DNA of 64,000 nt from an uncultured Christensenellaceae bacterium (GCA_910587685.1 CAJUMY010000001.1:186001-250000), one strand, 5' to 3'; shown: positions 32,948 through 42,160, numbered from the stretch's first letter. Program-made: numbers and translations. Notes: generated by a model not told the origin, from the letters alone.

Positions 32948-34957
32948 TCAATTAGCCGTGATATTGACGAGTTCGCCGGCTATACGCGATATACGCTCTC
33001 CCGTCAACTCGCTCCTTTCGTATGTCTCGATCATACTCTCTACCACAGCCTTGCTCAAAGCTATGACTTTTTTATTGATTATAAATGTATATTTGCTTCC
33101 GCCGCTTTGATTAACTCCGAGATAATCGCCGCAGCCGCGTTTATCCAAATCGTATTCCGCTATCTCGAATCCGTCCGAAGAATTCTTGAGAACGCCGAGT
33201 CTCTCCGTCGGAGCGTCGCCGGCAACGTGAAGAAAACACTCCGCTTCCGACCCGTCGCGGCCTATTCTGCCGCGAAGCTGATGCAACGTCGCTAGCCCGA
33301 AACGGTTAGCGTTCATAATTATCATTTCGGTAGCGTTCTTGACGTCTATTCCGACCTCTATCACCGTAGTCGCGACAAGAACGTCGATATCCCCGCGCGC
33401 AAAGGCGTCCATGGTTCTCGATTTCTCTTCCTCTTTCATCTTGCCGTATACAAGTCCGACCCTTAAGTCGCTGTAAACGCTATCTCTTAAGTAGGTATAG
33501 AGTTCCTTCGCGGAATATATTTCATTGCCTTCGTCGTCCTCGACAAGAGGACATACTATATACGCCTGTCTTCCGTCTCTTACGCATTTTGCGATATGCG
33601 AGTACATTCCGTTCGTCTTATCGTCTCTGACTATATAGGTCTTCACGTTACTCGACGAGTGTCTTTTTTCGAGTTTCGACACGTCGAGATCCCCGTAATA
33701 CATGAGCGCTACCGACCTCGGAATAGGCGTCGCCGACATAACGAGCGAATCCGTCTCATTCATTTTATCTTCGAGTTTGCCCTTCTGCTTTACTCCGAAC
33801 TTATGCAGTTCGTCTATAACGACGTAGCCTAAATTGCAGAACGTTACCTCTTCCGAAAGAAGAGAATGAGTTCCTATAAGAATATCAATTTTTCCATTAT
33901 TGACTTTTGTAATAATTTCTTCGCGTTCTTTTTTCGTCATCGACGCGTTAAGAAGAGCGACTTTGACCCCGAGAGGAGCAAGAATTTTCATTGCGCTAGC
34001 GTAATGCTGTCTTGAAAGTATCTCCGTCGGCGCCATCATAGAGCATTGATATCCGTTCATTACGGCGTAATACATGGTAACGAACGCGACAATAGTCTTG
34101 CCCGTTCCGACGTCGCCGAGAAGTATTCTGTTCATATGCCTAGCGCTCTTCATATCGCATATAATATCGTCTATCGCCTTTCTCTGCGTAGGCGACAGCT
34201 CGAACGGAAGCGTAGAGACAACGTTTTCCGTAACCGAGCCGTCCTCTATGAACTTATTACGTTTATCGCAGGAAGTTAGCTCCCTTGCAAGTTTGAACGC
34301 CAATATCCTCTCGACGCAATTATTGACGGCAAGCCTGTCCTCTGCGATTATAGCGTCTTTTAGCGTATCGGGGGCGTGTATCTTCCTATATACTTCCGAA
34401 AAAGGCATGAGCGAAAATTTCCTTTCCGTCTCCCTCTTGACTATACATTCGACGGTAACGTTTTCCGCCGCGTTTTTTACTATACCTCTAAATACGGACT
34501 GAGAAATAAGTCCCTTCGTCCTGTATATCGGCATTATCCCCTTCAATTTACGAGCCTCGCTCTCAAGCTCGAAATTAGGATTGATCATCTCGAATATACC
34601 TTTATCCGTCCTTGACAATTTGCCCCACATGGCGTATACTTCGCCGTTTTCAAGCCGAGCTCTCATATATGGTTGATTGAACCACACCAGCTCTATTCGG
34701 ACGCTATCTTCGATAGAACCTTCAGCTTTGAAGAATTTTAGATTCCTTTTCGCTATCCTTAAACTGCCGACTCTGTTCACGCGTATTCGCAAAAACGCAT
34801 ACTTTCCTTCTTCTATATCCGTAACGCCGTCGTATTTGGTAAAGTCTATATAATGGCTCGGCAAGTAATCTATGAGATCCTGCGCGCTCAAAACGCCGAG
34901 TTCTCCGAGCTTTTCGAGAGTCTTCGCGCCCACTCCTTTTATATCGGTAAGTTCCAT
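32948..34957 (-). CDS. recG: ATP-dependent DNA helicase RecG
   Basis: The 669-residue enzyme remodels stalled forks and Holliday junctions. The start at 34957 follows GGAGGGGCGATA. It begins with a helix-hairpin-helix-like DIKGVGAKTLEKLGELGV and the wedge OB-fold. The helicase core follows: LLGDVGTGKTIVAF (motif I), MMAPTEILSRQHY, GTHSLLSEEVTF, VIDELHKFGVKQ (DEAH-like DELH), MSATPIPRSVALM, TTVIEVGIDVKNA and QLRGRIGR. The TRG-type C-terminus is present. It is separated from fakA by a terminator. Confidence 0.95.
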   Translation of the reverse strand: MELTDIKGVGAKTLEKLGELGVLSAQDLIDYLPSHYIDFTKYDGVTDIEEGKYAFLRIRVNRVGSLRIAKRNLKFFKAEGSIEDSVRIELVWFNQPYMRARLENGEVYAMWGKLSRTDKGIFEMINPNFELESEARKLKGIMPIYRTKGLISQSVFRGIVKNAAENVTVECIVKRETERKFSLMPFSEVYRKIHAPDTLKDAIIAEDRLAVNNCVERILAFKLARELTSCDKRNKFIEDGSVTENVVSTLPFELSPTQRKAIDDIICDMKSARHMNRILLGDVGTGKTIVAFVTMYYAVMNGYQCSMMAPTEILSRQHYASAMKILAPLGVKVALLNASMTKKEREEIITKVNNGKIDILIGTHSLLSEEVTFCNLGYVVIDELHKFGVKQKGKLEDKMNETDSLVMSATPIPRSVALMYYGDLDVSKLEKRHSSSNVKTYIVRDDKTNGMYSHIAKCVRDGRQAYIVCPLVEDDEGNEIYSAKELYTYLRDSVYSDLRVGLVYGKMKEEEKSRTMDAFARGDIDVLVATTVIEVGIDVKNATEMIIMNANRFGLATLHQLRGRIGRDGSEAECFLHVAGDAPTERLGVLKNSSDGFEIAEYDLDKRGCGDYLGVNQSGGSKYTFIINKKVIALSKAVVESMIETYERSELTGERISRIAGELVNITAN

Positions 34958-35050
34958 TATCGCCCCTCCTTCTTCGGCGTATATCGGCATATATATGACC
35001 GTTTCGGTTCGCCGATCATCCGCATAGGTACGCTACAAATATACGTTTAT

Positions 35051-35078
35051 AAAAAAAGAGCAACTTTCGTTGCTCTTT
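35051..35078 (-). terminator. intrinsic terminator after the asp23-fakA transcript
   Basis: AAAGAGCAAC (35055-35064) pairs with GTTGCTCTTT (35069-35078) around a TTTC loop. On the minus strand a run of seven T residues follows, ending the asp23-fakA message before recG. Confidence 0.88.
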
Positions 35079-35094
35079 ACGTCAGTCTCTTCCG

Positions 35095-36729
35095 TTACTC
35101 TACGGAAATCATATAATAATAATGAGGCTGTCCGCCGTAATAGGCAACTATCTCGAAGTCAGGATATTTTTCCTCGAGATGTCGCGTGAGTTCGTTCGCC
35201 TCTTCTTCGCCGACGCCGTTACCGTAATACAGCGTTATTATTTCGCTCGCGTCGTCGATAAGTTTTCCTATAACGCCTTCGGCAACGTCGGTGACCGCCT
35301 TTCCTTTGGCTATGACGTGCTTGTCGTTAAGACCTATTATATCGCCCTCTTTAAGAGCGAAGCCGTCGATCTTCGTCGTTCTTACGGCGTATGTAACCTG
35401 ACCGTATTTTACGGTGGAAAGAGCTTCCGACATAGCCTCTACGTTATCTTCCGCAGAAACGTCGGTATCGAAAGCGATAGCCGCGGCTATACCCTGCGGC
35501 ACGTTGACGGTCGGTACAACAAAACACTTTTTATCGGTGAGCTCTTTCGCCTGCTCTGCGGCAAGAATAATGTTCTTATTATTTGGAAGTATAATAATAT
35601 TATCTGAATTGATCTTATTAACCGCGGTAAGAATATCGTCTACGCTCGGGTTCATCGTCTGTCCGCCTTCGATTATCTCGTCGACCATAAGATCTTCGAA
35701 AATATTCTTCATTCCGTCGCCTGCGCATATGGACAGCATCGCGAGAGGCTTCTTCTCCTCTTCCTTCTTCTTCATGAGCTGTCTGTTCTGCTCAAGCATA
35801 TTTTCTATCTTTATCTTGTCTATTTCTCCGAGTTGCAGGGCGTACATCAAGGCTTTATTCGGCTGATTGGTGTGAACGTGTACCTTAACAAGCGTGAGAT
35901 CGCCTATAACTATAACGCAATCGCCGATAGCCATAAGTTTATCCCTCAGCTTTTCTATGTCCTCTTCCGTAGCCTGCTTTTTAATATTAATGATAAAATA
36001 CTCTGTACAATACGCGTACTTGATGTTGTCAAGATCGTGTATTTCGCCTGAAAAAGTATTCTCCTGCGCATGATCGGAGCCTACTTCGCCGCTATGTTCG
36101 GGCGCGTCGGGTATCTCTTCGCCCTTGAGTATCATAAGATAACCGTAAAAAACACAGAGAAGTCCCCGCCCGCCGGCATCTACGACTCCCGCCTTCTTGA
36201 GAACGGGAAGCATATCCGGAGTCTTTGCAAGGATCTCCTCTCCTTTCTTTATAAGAGCGTCGAAAAATTCTATAAAACTCGCATATCTCGTTGCGAGGAG
36301 ATTGGAACTCTCCGACATATATCTGATAACGGTAAGAATAGTGCCTTCTTTAGGCTTTGTTACCGCATTATAGGCGATCTCGGTCGCCGAATTCATCGCT
36401 TTTGCAAAAACTTTGGTATTGAGCGCTTTAGCGTCGACTATTACTTTGCTCAGTCCTTTGATTATCTGAGATAAAATAACGCCCGAATTGCCTCTCGCGC
36501 CTTTAAGAGCGCCCCTTGCGTAGGCGTTCATTATATCGTCTATATCGTTACTTGCAACGTTCTCGACTTCCCTTACCGCCGACGCCATAGTGAGCGACAT
36601 ATTAGTTCCCGTATCGCCGTCAGGCACAGGAAAAACGTTAAGCGAATCGACCATTGCTTTATTATTTTCGAGATTCTTGGCTCCGCCGACGATCATCTCG
36701 CGCAGCTTTGCTCCGTCTATTACCTTCAT
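35095..36729 (-). CDS. fakA: DAK2-domain fatty acid kinase FakA (YloV)
   Basis: The 544-residue protein has an N-terminal DAK2 kinase domain (residues 1-200; NVFPVPDGDTGTNMSLTM binds ATP/Mg2+, ARGNSGVILSQI) and a C-terminal DegV/FakB-interacting region. FakA phosphorylates fatty acids held by FakB to feed phospholipid synthesis. No fakB gene is in the window. AGGAG precedes the ATG. It follows asp23 by 12 bp, the conserved yloU-yloV pair. Confidence 0.92.
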   Translation of the reverse strand: MKVIDGAKLREMIVGGAKNLENNKAMVDSLNVFPVPDGDTGTNMSLTMASAVREVENVASNDIDDIMNAYARGALKGARGNSGVILSQIIKGLSKVIVDAKALNTKVFAKAMNSATEIAYNAVTKPKEGTILTVIRYMSESSNLLATRYASFIEFFDALIKKGEEILAKTPDMLPVLKKAGVVDAGGRGLLCVFYGYLMILKGEEIPDAPEHSGEVGSDHAQENTFSGEIHDLDNIKYAYCTEYFIINIKKQATEEDIEKLRDKLMAIGDCVIVIGDLTLVKVHVHTNQPNKALMYALQLGEIDKIKIENMLEQNRQLMKKKEEEKKPLAMLSICAGDGMKNIFEDLMVDEIIEGGQTMNPSVDDILTAVNKINSDNIIILPNNKNIILAAEQAKELTDKKCFVVPTVNVPQGIAAAIAFDTDVSAEDNVEAMSEALSTVKYGQVTYAVRTTKIDGFALKEGDIIGLNDKHVIAKGKAVTDVAEGVIGKLIDDASEIITLYYGNGVGEEEANELTRHLEEKYPDFEIVAYYGGQPHYYYMISVE

Positions 36730-36741
36730 ATTACTCCTATC

Positions 36742-37092
36742 TTATACCTTAACGCCTACGATATTAACTCTCACGTTGTTAACTCGCATGCCCGAGAACG
36801 TCTCAACATTGTACCTGACAGTACTAGCCATTGACTCTTTAACGGCATTGATGGACACCCCGTCTCTAAGGATCGCGTAAATATCTATGTTGATCTTGTT
36901 ATCGACAGACTCGACCTTAACGCCCTTAGCGTAAGAGGTCTTATTAAACAGCTCGATAAGAGAGTCTGTAAGTCTCCTAGAAACGAGCTCGACCACACCG
37001 TAACATTCCATAGCGGCATTGCTAGCCACCATAGCTATAGCGAAATCGGATATATTGATCTTTCCGTAAATGTTAGATGTCTTTACTGCCAT
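36742..37092 (-). CDS. Asp23/Gls24 family envelope stress protein (YloU)
   Basis: The 116-residue protein has the alkaline-shock fold: ISDFAIAMVASNAAMECYGVVEL near the N-terminus and the INIDIYAILRDGVSINAV strand-helix near 68-85. It typically sits on the inner face of the membrane or in the cytosol and precedes fakA. AGGAAAAG lies ahead of its ATG. It diverges from rpmB over a 170-bp control region. Confidence 0.9.
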   Translation of the reverse strand: MAVKTSNIYGKINISDFAIAMVASNAAMECYGVVELVSRRLTDSLIELFNKTSYAKGVKVESVDNKINIDIYAILRDGVSINAVKESMASTVRYNVETFSGMRVNNVRVNIVGVKV

Positions 37093-37193
37093 AACTTTTC
37101 CTACCTTATTTTTCGTTATTAATTTTACACGATATTATTATTTTAGGCAAGTCTTTTTCGAATATTACCGAAAATACTTAAAAAAATACGTTA

Positions 37194-37228
37194 TTTTGCT
37201 TGCGTAATACAAGCAAAAGTGATAGAAT
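37194..37228 (+). promoter_or_regulatory. promoter of rpmB with an overlapping inverted repeat
   Basis: TTGCGT (37200-37205), 17 bp and TAGAAT (37223-37228) form a good promoter. A perfect 9-bp inverted repeat, TTTTGCTTG (37194-37202) and CAAGCAAAA (37210-37218), overlaps the -35 box and spacer and could be an operator. Confidence 0.6.
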
Positions 37229-37263
37229 ACAGTAGATTTATATGCCAGCAGGAGGTGCAAAGT

Positions 37264-37452
37264 ATGTCAAGAGTATGTTGCATTTGTGAAAAAGGTCAAA
37301 TGACAGGAAACAAAGTCAGCCATTCTAACCGTAAGGCCAGAAGAAACTGGGGTGCTAATGTACAGAAGGTAAAACTAGACGTAAACGGTGTTGAAAAGAC
37401 TCAATACGTTTGTACTAGATGCCTCCGTACAATGAGAAAGAACGAAGGTTGA
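37264..37452 (+). CDS. rpmB: 50S ribosomal protein L28
   Basis: The 62-residue protein binds 23S rRNA in the large subunit. SRVCCICEKGQMTGNKVSHS and QYVCTRCLRTM carry two CxxC pairs, so it is the zinc-binding (C+) form. The start at 37264 follows GCAGGAGGTGCAAAGT. It is monocistronic, divergent from asp23, with its own promoter and terminator. Confidence 0.97.
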   Translation: MSRVCCICEKGQMTGNKVSHSNRKARRNWGANVQKVKLDVNGVEKTQYVCTRCLRTMRKNEG

Positions 37453-37476
37453 TGATCGCAGAAATCGCAAAACAGT

Positions 37477-37504
37477 TACCGTCGAGCTATCGACGGTATT
37501 TTTT
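37477..37504 (+). terminator. intrinsic terminator of rpmB
   Basis: TACCGTCGA (37477-37485) pairs with TCGACGGTA (37490-37498) around GCTA and is followed by TTTTTT. Confidence 0.9.
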
Positions 37505-37550
37505 ATCCTATTTTCGATTTCCAAATGCTGTATAATCGGTCTATAATACA

Positions 37551-37577
37551 AAAAAAGAAGGCGTCGACCTTCTTTTT
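37551..37577 (-). terminator. intrinsic terminator after spoVM
   Basis: AAAAAGAAGG (37552-37561) pairs with CCTTCTTTTT (37568-37577). On the minus strand a T-run follows, ending the long fmt-rpe-thiN-spoVM message. Its first arm overlaps the spoVM stop codon. Confidence 0.85.
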
Positions 37578-37647
37578 AACCTTCCTTTACGAATAATCTT
37601 ACTATTGCTTTAACGAATTTCGGCGTCTTTATAAGAATTATCTTCAT
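37576..37647 (-). CDS. spoVM: SpoVM-like membrane-curvature sporulation peptide
   Basis: This 23-residue frame, too short for routine gene calling, starts at ATG 37647 (a second ATG at 37650 is one codon earlier) behind GGGAGG and ends at TAA 37576-37578. It contains IKTPKFVKAIVRLF, matching the IKLPKFLGGIVR core of Bacillus SpoVM including the key proline and the basic face. SpoVM is an amphipathic helix that marks the convex forespore membrane and recruits SpoIVA for coat assembly. Its place between thiN and rpmB is the same as in Bacillus subtilis, which strongly supports the call. Confidence 0.88.
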   Translation of the reverse strand: MKIILIKTPKFVKAIVRLFVKEG

Positions 37648-37658
37648 CATCCCTCCCG

Positions 37659-38264
37659 TCAGGAACGCAAGACGAAAACGAACGAAGCCCCTTTGTCGAT
37701 AGTTATTTCGGCGCTGTCGGACACGATCACGTTCGACATACCTCTCGACGAAAGAGCGTCGAGAGTAAAATCGTTCACTTCATACTTCAGTCCTTTCATT
37801 GACATTATATGAACGTCGACGCCGAAAGGTACTAAAGAAAGCGTCTTTCCTTTACTTCCTTCGATATGAAATCTGTCGGTAAAGTAATAAATGTCATATT
37901 TTTCAGCTATTCCTACCACTTCTATGCCTCTTTTCTTTCCGTAAACGACGAGTTTTAGATTGGTAAGTATATGATCGAGACGTCCTCCGTCGATCCCGTA
38001 AAGGTTGATATATCCGTACCCTCTCTCTATCGCAACGTCTATCGCCGCTTCGCCGTCGGTCAAGTCCTTTTCGGGATTTAATTCAATAAACTCTATTGCA
38101 GATATAGACTTGTTTGATACAGAATCTCTATCCCCTATATAGATATTCGGCGTAAATCTATCTCTGATATGCTCGTAACCGCCGTCGGCGCATATCGTAA
38201 ACAGCGAGCTGTCTATACCCTCTATATATCTTTCTCCGTTAAGAATGACGTTGCATTTATCCAT
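37659..38264 (-). CDS. thiN: thiamine pyrophosphokinase
   Basis: The 201-residue enzyme transfers diphosphate from ATP to thiamine. Seen are FTICADGGYEHIRDRF, PNIYIGDRDSV and PEKDLTDGEAAIDVAIERG with its acidic metal-binding cluster, then YGIDGGRLDHILTNLKLV. The C-terminal beta-domain is complete. It lies 58 bp after rpe and directly before spoVM. Confidence 0.94.
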   Translation of the reverse strand: MDKCNVILNGERYIEGIDSSLFTICADGGYEHIRDRFTPNIYIGDRDSVSNKSISAIEFIELNPEKDLTDGEAAIDVAIERGYGYINLYGIDGGRLDHILTNLKLVVYGKKRGIEVVGIAEKYDIYYFTDRFHIEGSKGKTLSLVPFGVDVHIMSMKGLKYEVNDFTLDALSSRGMSNVIVSDSAEITIDKGASFVFVLRS

Positions 38265-38322
38265 ATTTTTCTCCGCGATCGGTATTATCTAAATAACAAA
38301 ACGCCGTCGATCCGCTACAGCG

Positions 38323-38979
38323 TCAAATTTCTCCCCTCAATTTTTTGACGGTAGCCGCGGGATCGTTAGACCTGAATACGGAACTTCCGCCGACGAGCAC
38401 ATTCACGCCGCTCAAGATCATAAGGGAAGCGTTCTCTTCCGTAACTCCTCCGTCGACCTCTATATCTATAGAATATCCGTTCTTTTCGGCATACTCTCGA
38501 AGCTCCTTCATTTTAGGAAGCGCGCTTTCGATGAATTTCTGACCGCCGAACCCGGGGAAAACGCCCATTATGACTACCATATCGAGCTTTTCCATATATG
38601 GATACGCTACGCTCACGGGAACGTCGGGATTGATAACGATGCCCGCCTTTACTCCTCGCGAGCGTATATAGTCGAGAAGTTTTCCGCTGTCATGGCAAGC
38701 GTCGGGATGAAACGTAACTATATCGGCTCCCGCGTCTATAAACTCCGGAACGTACTTTTCAGGTTCGACTATCATAAGATGTACGTCGAGCGGAATATGA
38801 GTACACTTCCTAAGAGCCTTTACCATAGGCATACCGAAAGTGATATTCGGTACAAAGCGTCCGTCCATTACGTCGCAGTGTATGTAGTCCGCGCCCCACT
38901 TCGTCGCGTCCTTAACGCTCTCGCCGAGAGCCTCGAATCTGCCTGAAAGTATTGACGGCGATATTTTTATATTATTCAT
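38323..38979 (-). CDS. rpe: ribulose-phosphate 3-epimerase
   Basis: The 218-residue start at 38979 follows GGAGGAAACGCT and overlaps rsgA's end by 8 bp. The TIM barrel interconverts ribulose-5-P and xylulose-5-P. Metal ligands and catalytic residues are in IHCDVMDGRFVPNITFG, DVHLMIVEPEKY, MGVFPGFGGQKFI and IEVDGGVTEENA. Confidence 0.96.
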   Translation of the reverse strand: MNNIKISPSILSGRFEALGESVKDATKWGADYIHCDVMDGRFVPNITFGMPMVKALRKCTHIPLDVHLMIVEPEKYVPEFIDAGADIVTFHPDACHDSGKLLDYIRSRGVKAGIVINPDVPVSVAYPYMEKLDMVVIMGVFPGFGGQKFIESALPKMKELREYAEKNGYSIDIEVDGGVTEENASLMILSGVNVLVGGSSVFRSNDPAATVKKLRGEI

Positions 38980-39850
38980 AGCGTTTCCTCCAACGTTCTT
39001 CCAAATCATTATAAAGTTTGACGTAGCGGACGTATCTTTCTTCCGAAAGCGCTCCGCTTTCGACTGCGCGTCTTACTTCGCAATCGGGTTCATTGATATG
39101 ATTGCATCCCTTGAATCGGCATCTCGTCGACGCGTCCGTAAAGTCTAGAAAATATTCCGACAGTTCGTCGGGGCGCATGAGCGGAAGTTCCAATACCGAA
39201 AATCCGCAAGTATCGGCTATTCTCGTACCGTTCTCGAGTTTGAATATTTCTATATATCTAGTAGTATGTTTGCCTCTCTGCGTCTTTCGCGACAGTTCTC
39301 CGATCTTGATATCCGCATCCGCAAGCGCGTTGATAACGGATGATTTTCCCACCGCTGACTGACCCGAAAAAGCGACGAATTTGCCCTCTATGAGTTTTCC
39401 AAGCGTATCTATACCGCGATTTTCCGTTGCCGAAACCTTAACTATATTTGCAAGCGTAGAGTAATTCCTATCGACTTCTTTCAAAAACCAAGCGTCCGCT
39501 ATATCGCATTTATTCACGCATATTATCGGTTCTATTCCGTCCTTGACGCAGCCGATTAGCAGTTTGTCCACAAGAAGATAGTCGGGTTTGGGGATCGGAG
39601 CGATACATATTATTATCGCGTCGATATTGGCGACGTAAGGTCTTATGAGATTGTTGACTCTCGGAAGTATCGACGATACCGCGCCTTTGCCGTTCTTGAA
39701 AAGCTCGACTTCTACATAGTCGCCTACGTATATTTCGCCCGTGAGTTTTATACGTCCCCGCCCGTTACATTCGACTATCTTGCCTCCGACGTCTACGTAA
39801 TATATTCCGCCGTAGCCCTTAACGACCTGTCCTTTAGCCTTTTCTGCCAT
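38972..39850 (-). CDS. rsgA: ribosome small subunit-dependent GTPase A
   Basis: The 292-residue circularly permuted GTPase helps mature the 30S subunit. It has an N-terminal OB fold (residues 1-70), G4 VNKCD, G1 GQSAVGKSSVINAL, G3 DTCGF, and a C-terminal zinc knuckle CRFKGCNHINEPDC. Its start overlaps rlmN by 17 bp; the prpC-prkC phosphatase/kinase pair usually found between these genes is absent. Confidence 0.95.
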   Translation of the reverse strand: MAEKAKGQVVKGYGGIYYVDVGGKIVECNGRGRIKLTGEIYVGDYVEVELFKNGKGAVSSILPRVNNLIRPYVANIDAIIICIAPIPKPDYLLVDKLLIGCVKDGIEPIICVNKCDIADAWFLKEVDRNYSTLANIVKVSATENRGIDTLGKLIEGKFVAFSGQSAVGKSSVINALADADIKIGELSRKTQRGKHTTRYIEIFKLENGTRIADTCGFSVLELPLMRPDELSEYFLDFTDASTRCRFKGCNHINEPDCEVRRAVESGALSEERYVRYVKLYNDLEERWRKRYE

Positions 39851-40895
39851 CAGCGCCCTCCGAAATATATCTGCGTCTCAGCTGTCCGCATGCTCCCTCT
39901 ATATCGCCGCCCATCGAGCGTCTCAAAGTGCACGAAACGCCCTCGGAGCTCAAAATGTCCATAAACTCCTTGACGTTGTCCTTAGACGAAGAGCGTAAAT
40001 TCCGCTCTTTTACGTAGTTAAGATTGATTATATTTATATGGCAGGTGAGCCCTCTCACGAGTTTGACAAGCTCGAGAGCGCAGGCTCTCGAATCGTTGAC
40101 TCCCTCTATCATAGAGTATTCGAATATGATGCGTCTCCCCGTTTTGTCAAAATAGTATTTAGCCGCCTTTACGAGTTCTTCTATCTTGAACGCTTTATTG
40201 ACGGGCATTATCTTATTCCTTATCCCGTTATTCGGCGCGTGCAACGATATCGTCAGAGTAACGCCGTATCCTTCGTCGGCGAAGCGGTATATCTTATCCG
40301 CAAGACCCGAAGTAGAAAGAGATATATTCCTTTTACTGATATTGATACCTCTTTCGTCGCTTACGAGACGCAAAAACTTAGTTACGTTATCGTAGTTATC
40401 AAACGGCTCTCCGCTTCCCATAAGTACGATGTTGGTAACGCTCCTTTTATCAGTATCTTCGGCGGCGTCTCTATTGACTTTCAAAATCTGAGAAAGTATC
40501 TCTCCCGCCGTTAGATCTCTTATCAGTCCGTCAAGTCCCGAAGCGCAGAACGAACAGTTCATTCTGCAACCGACCTGCGTAGACACGCATATCGTGTTGC
40601 CGTATCTATACTTCATAAAGACGCCTTCTATGACGTTGCCGTCTATGAGCCTAAAGATATACTTTCTCGTGCCGTCGCGTTCCGAAACGAGACTCTTCAC
40701 TATTTCAACGCCGCAAGATACGTATTTCTCTTCAAGACGCGAAACGAGCGACTTGGGAAGATTAGTCATCTCGCATATCTCTTTCCCTTGATAAACGCCT
40801 TCGAATATCTGTTTCGCTCTGAAGCGTTTTTCTCCGAGTTTTTCGACGATATCTTCTATTTCCTCGAATGAGTAGTCCGCAAGTATCTTTTTCAT
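39834..40895 (-). CDS. rlmN: 23S rRNA (adenine2503-C2)-methyltransferase, radical SAM
   Basis: The 353-residue enzyme methylates A2503 of 23S rRNA and A37 of some tRNAs. The radical-SAM cluster motif is CRMNCSFCASG (near 118-128). Further motifs are VLMGSGEPFDNYDNV, LSTSGLADKIY, TISLHAPNNGIRNKIMPVNK and the catalytic Cys in CTLRRSMGGDIEGACGQLR. ATG overlaps the rsmB stop as ATGA. Confidence 0.96.
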   Translation of the reverse strand: MKKILADYSFEEIEDIVEKLGEKRFRAKQIFEGVYQGKEICEMTNLPKSLVSRLEEKYVSCGVEIVKSLVSERDGTRKYIFRLIDGNVIEGVFMKYRYGNTICVSTQVGCRMNCSFCASGLDGLIRDLTAGEILSQILKVNRDAAEDTDKRSVTNIVLMGSGEPFDNYDNVTKFLRLVSDERGINISKRNISLSTSGLADKIYRFADEGYGVTLTISLHAPNNGIRNKIMPVNKAFKIEELVKAAKYYFDKTGRRIIFEYSMIEGVNDSRACALELVKLVRGLTCHINIINLNYVKERNLRSSSKDNVKEFMDILSSEGVSCTLRRSMGGDIEGACGQLRRRYISEGADGRKG

Positions 40896-42160
40896 CTCTT
40901 CCTCAATTTCGCGACGAAAAATCCGTCGGCGCCGTAAGTATTCGTAGGAAGTATCTGAATACTTCCGTTATTTTCAATATCGAGCCCTTCTATCTTCTCG
41001 AGAAAAATATCGTTCCTCTCTTTGAGAAGTCTTCCTACGATATTGTAATTTTCTTTCCTAAGTATCGTACACGTAGAATATATTATCGCGCCGCCGCTCT
41101 TAGCATACTCTATCGCGTTATTCAATATCGCGTACTGAATATTAGACAGCGACTCTATATCTTCCGGAGTTTTACCGAGAAGAACGTCGCCCTTTTTGTG
41201 CATGACGCCGAGGCCGCTGCACGGAACGTCCGCCAAGACCTTATCGAACTTTCCCATCCAAGCCGCGTTTAGAAGCGTAGCGTCGAAGAGCGTAACTTCA
41301 AGCCTTGCTCCCATTCGCCTAGCGTAACTCTTTATGAGCTCCGCTCTGTGCTCGTGCAGTTCGTTAGCGGTGACCGAGACGTCTTTAGCTATCTCTTCTA
41401 TATATACCGCCTTTCCGCCCGGCGCGGAACAAAGATCCAAAACGACGTCGCCTTCTTCTACGCCCATCGCCTGAACGCACATAACGGACGACTTCCCCTG
41501 TATCGTAATGCTCCCTTTATCAAACAGTTTCCTTATATATTCGCAGTTATCGACGAACGCTCCGCCGACGCCGCTTTCGATATACCGTATCTTTTTCTCT
41601 CTTAGCTTTGCAGTCAGTTCGTCGTAGCTCATCCTTCTCGTATTCGGACGAACGTGCTCTCTAGTATCGCCTTCGTAGCTCATTATTTTGACCGCTTCTT
41701 CGCGTCCGTACTGTTTTATAAGCGACTTGACGAGCCAAAGCGGTTTGCTCAGCGTTACGGAAAGAGACTCATATTCTCTTGTCGGGAGTTTCACTCCTTC
41801 GTCTATGAATCTCTTCAAGACGGCGTTGACGAATCCCGTATACTCGCGTCTGTTTATATGACGGCATAGATCGACCGCGTTATCCACAGCCGCATAGTTT
41901 GGAATATTATCCATATATACAATACAGTATATAGCTATCTTTATGATGAGCCGAGCGTCGCTCTTTACCGATTTTCTCGAAAGAGCATCAACGTAATAGT
42001 CGAGTTCGACGTCTCTGTCGAGCACGCCGTAGACTATCCTAACTATCCTGTCCTTTTTCTCAACGTTTTCAAGCGAACGCGTTATCTCTATAGAAGAATA
42101 CGCGCCCTTGAAATATATGTTGGAAAGTATTCCGTAACTCAGCGCTATATCCCTATTCAC
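40892..42160 (-). CDS. rsmB: 16S rRNA (cytosine967-C5)-methyltransferase
   Basis: The 422-residue protein has a NusB-like RNA-binding domain (residues 1-140) and a Rossmann methyltransferase with LDLCSAPGGKAVYIEE (SAM site), DVPCSGLGVMHKKGDV and YSTCTILRKEN, whose two Cys are the catalytic pair. It starts with GTG behind GGAGAGAATAA and overlaps the fmt stop (GTGA). Confidence 0.94.
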   Translation of the reverse strand: MNRDIALSYGILSNIYFKGAYSSIEITRSLENVEKKDRIVRIVYGVLDRDVELDYYVDALSRKSVKSDARLIIKIAIYCIVYMDNIPNYAAVDNAVDLCRHINRREYTGFVNAVLKRFIDEGVKLPTREYESLSVTLSKPLWLVKSLIKQYGREEAVKIMSYEGDTREHVRPNTRRMSYDELTAKLREKKIRYIESGVGGAFVDNCEYIRKLFDKGSITIQGKSSVMCVQAMGVEEGDVVLDLCSAPGGKAVYIEEIAKDVSVTANELHEHRAELIKSYARRMGARLEVTLFDATLLNAAWMGKFDKVLADVPCSGLGVMHKKGDVLLGKTPEDIESLSNIQYAILNNAIEYAKSGGAIIYSTCTILRKENYNIVGRLLKERNDIFLEKIEGLDIENNGSIQILPTNTYGADGFFVAKLRKR

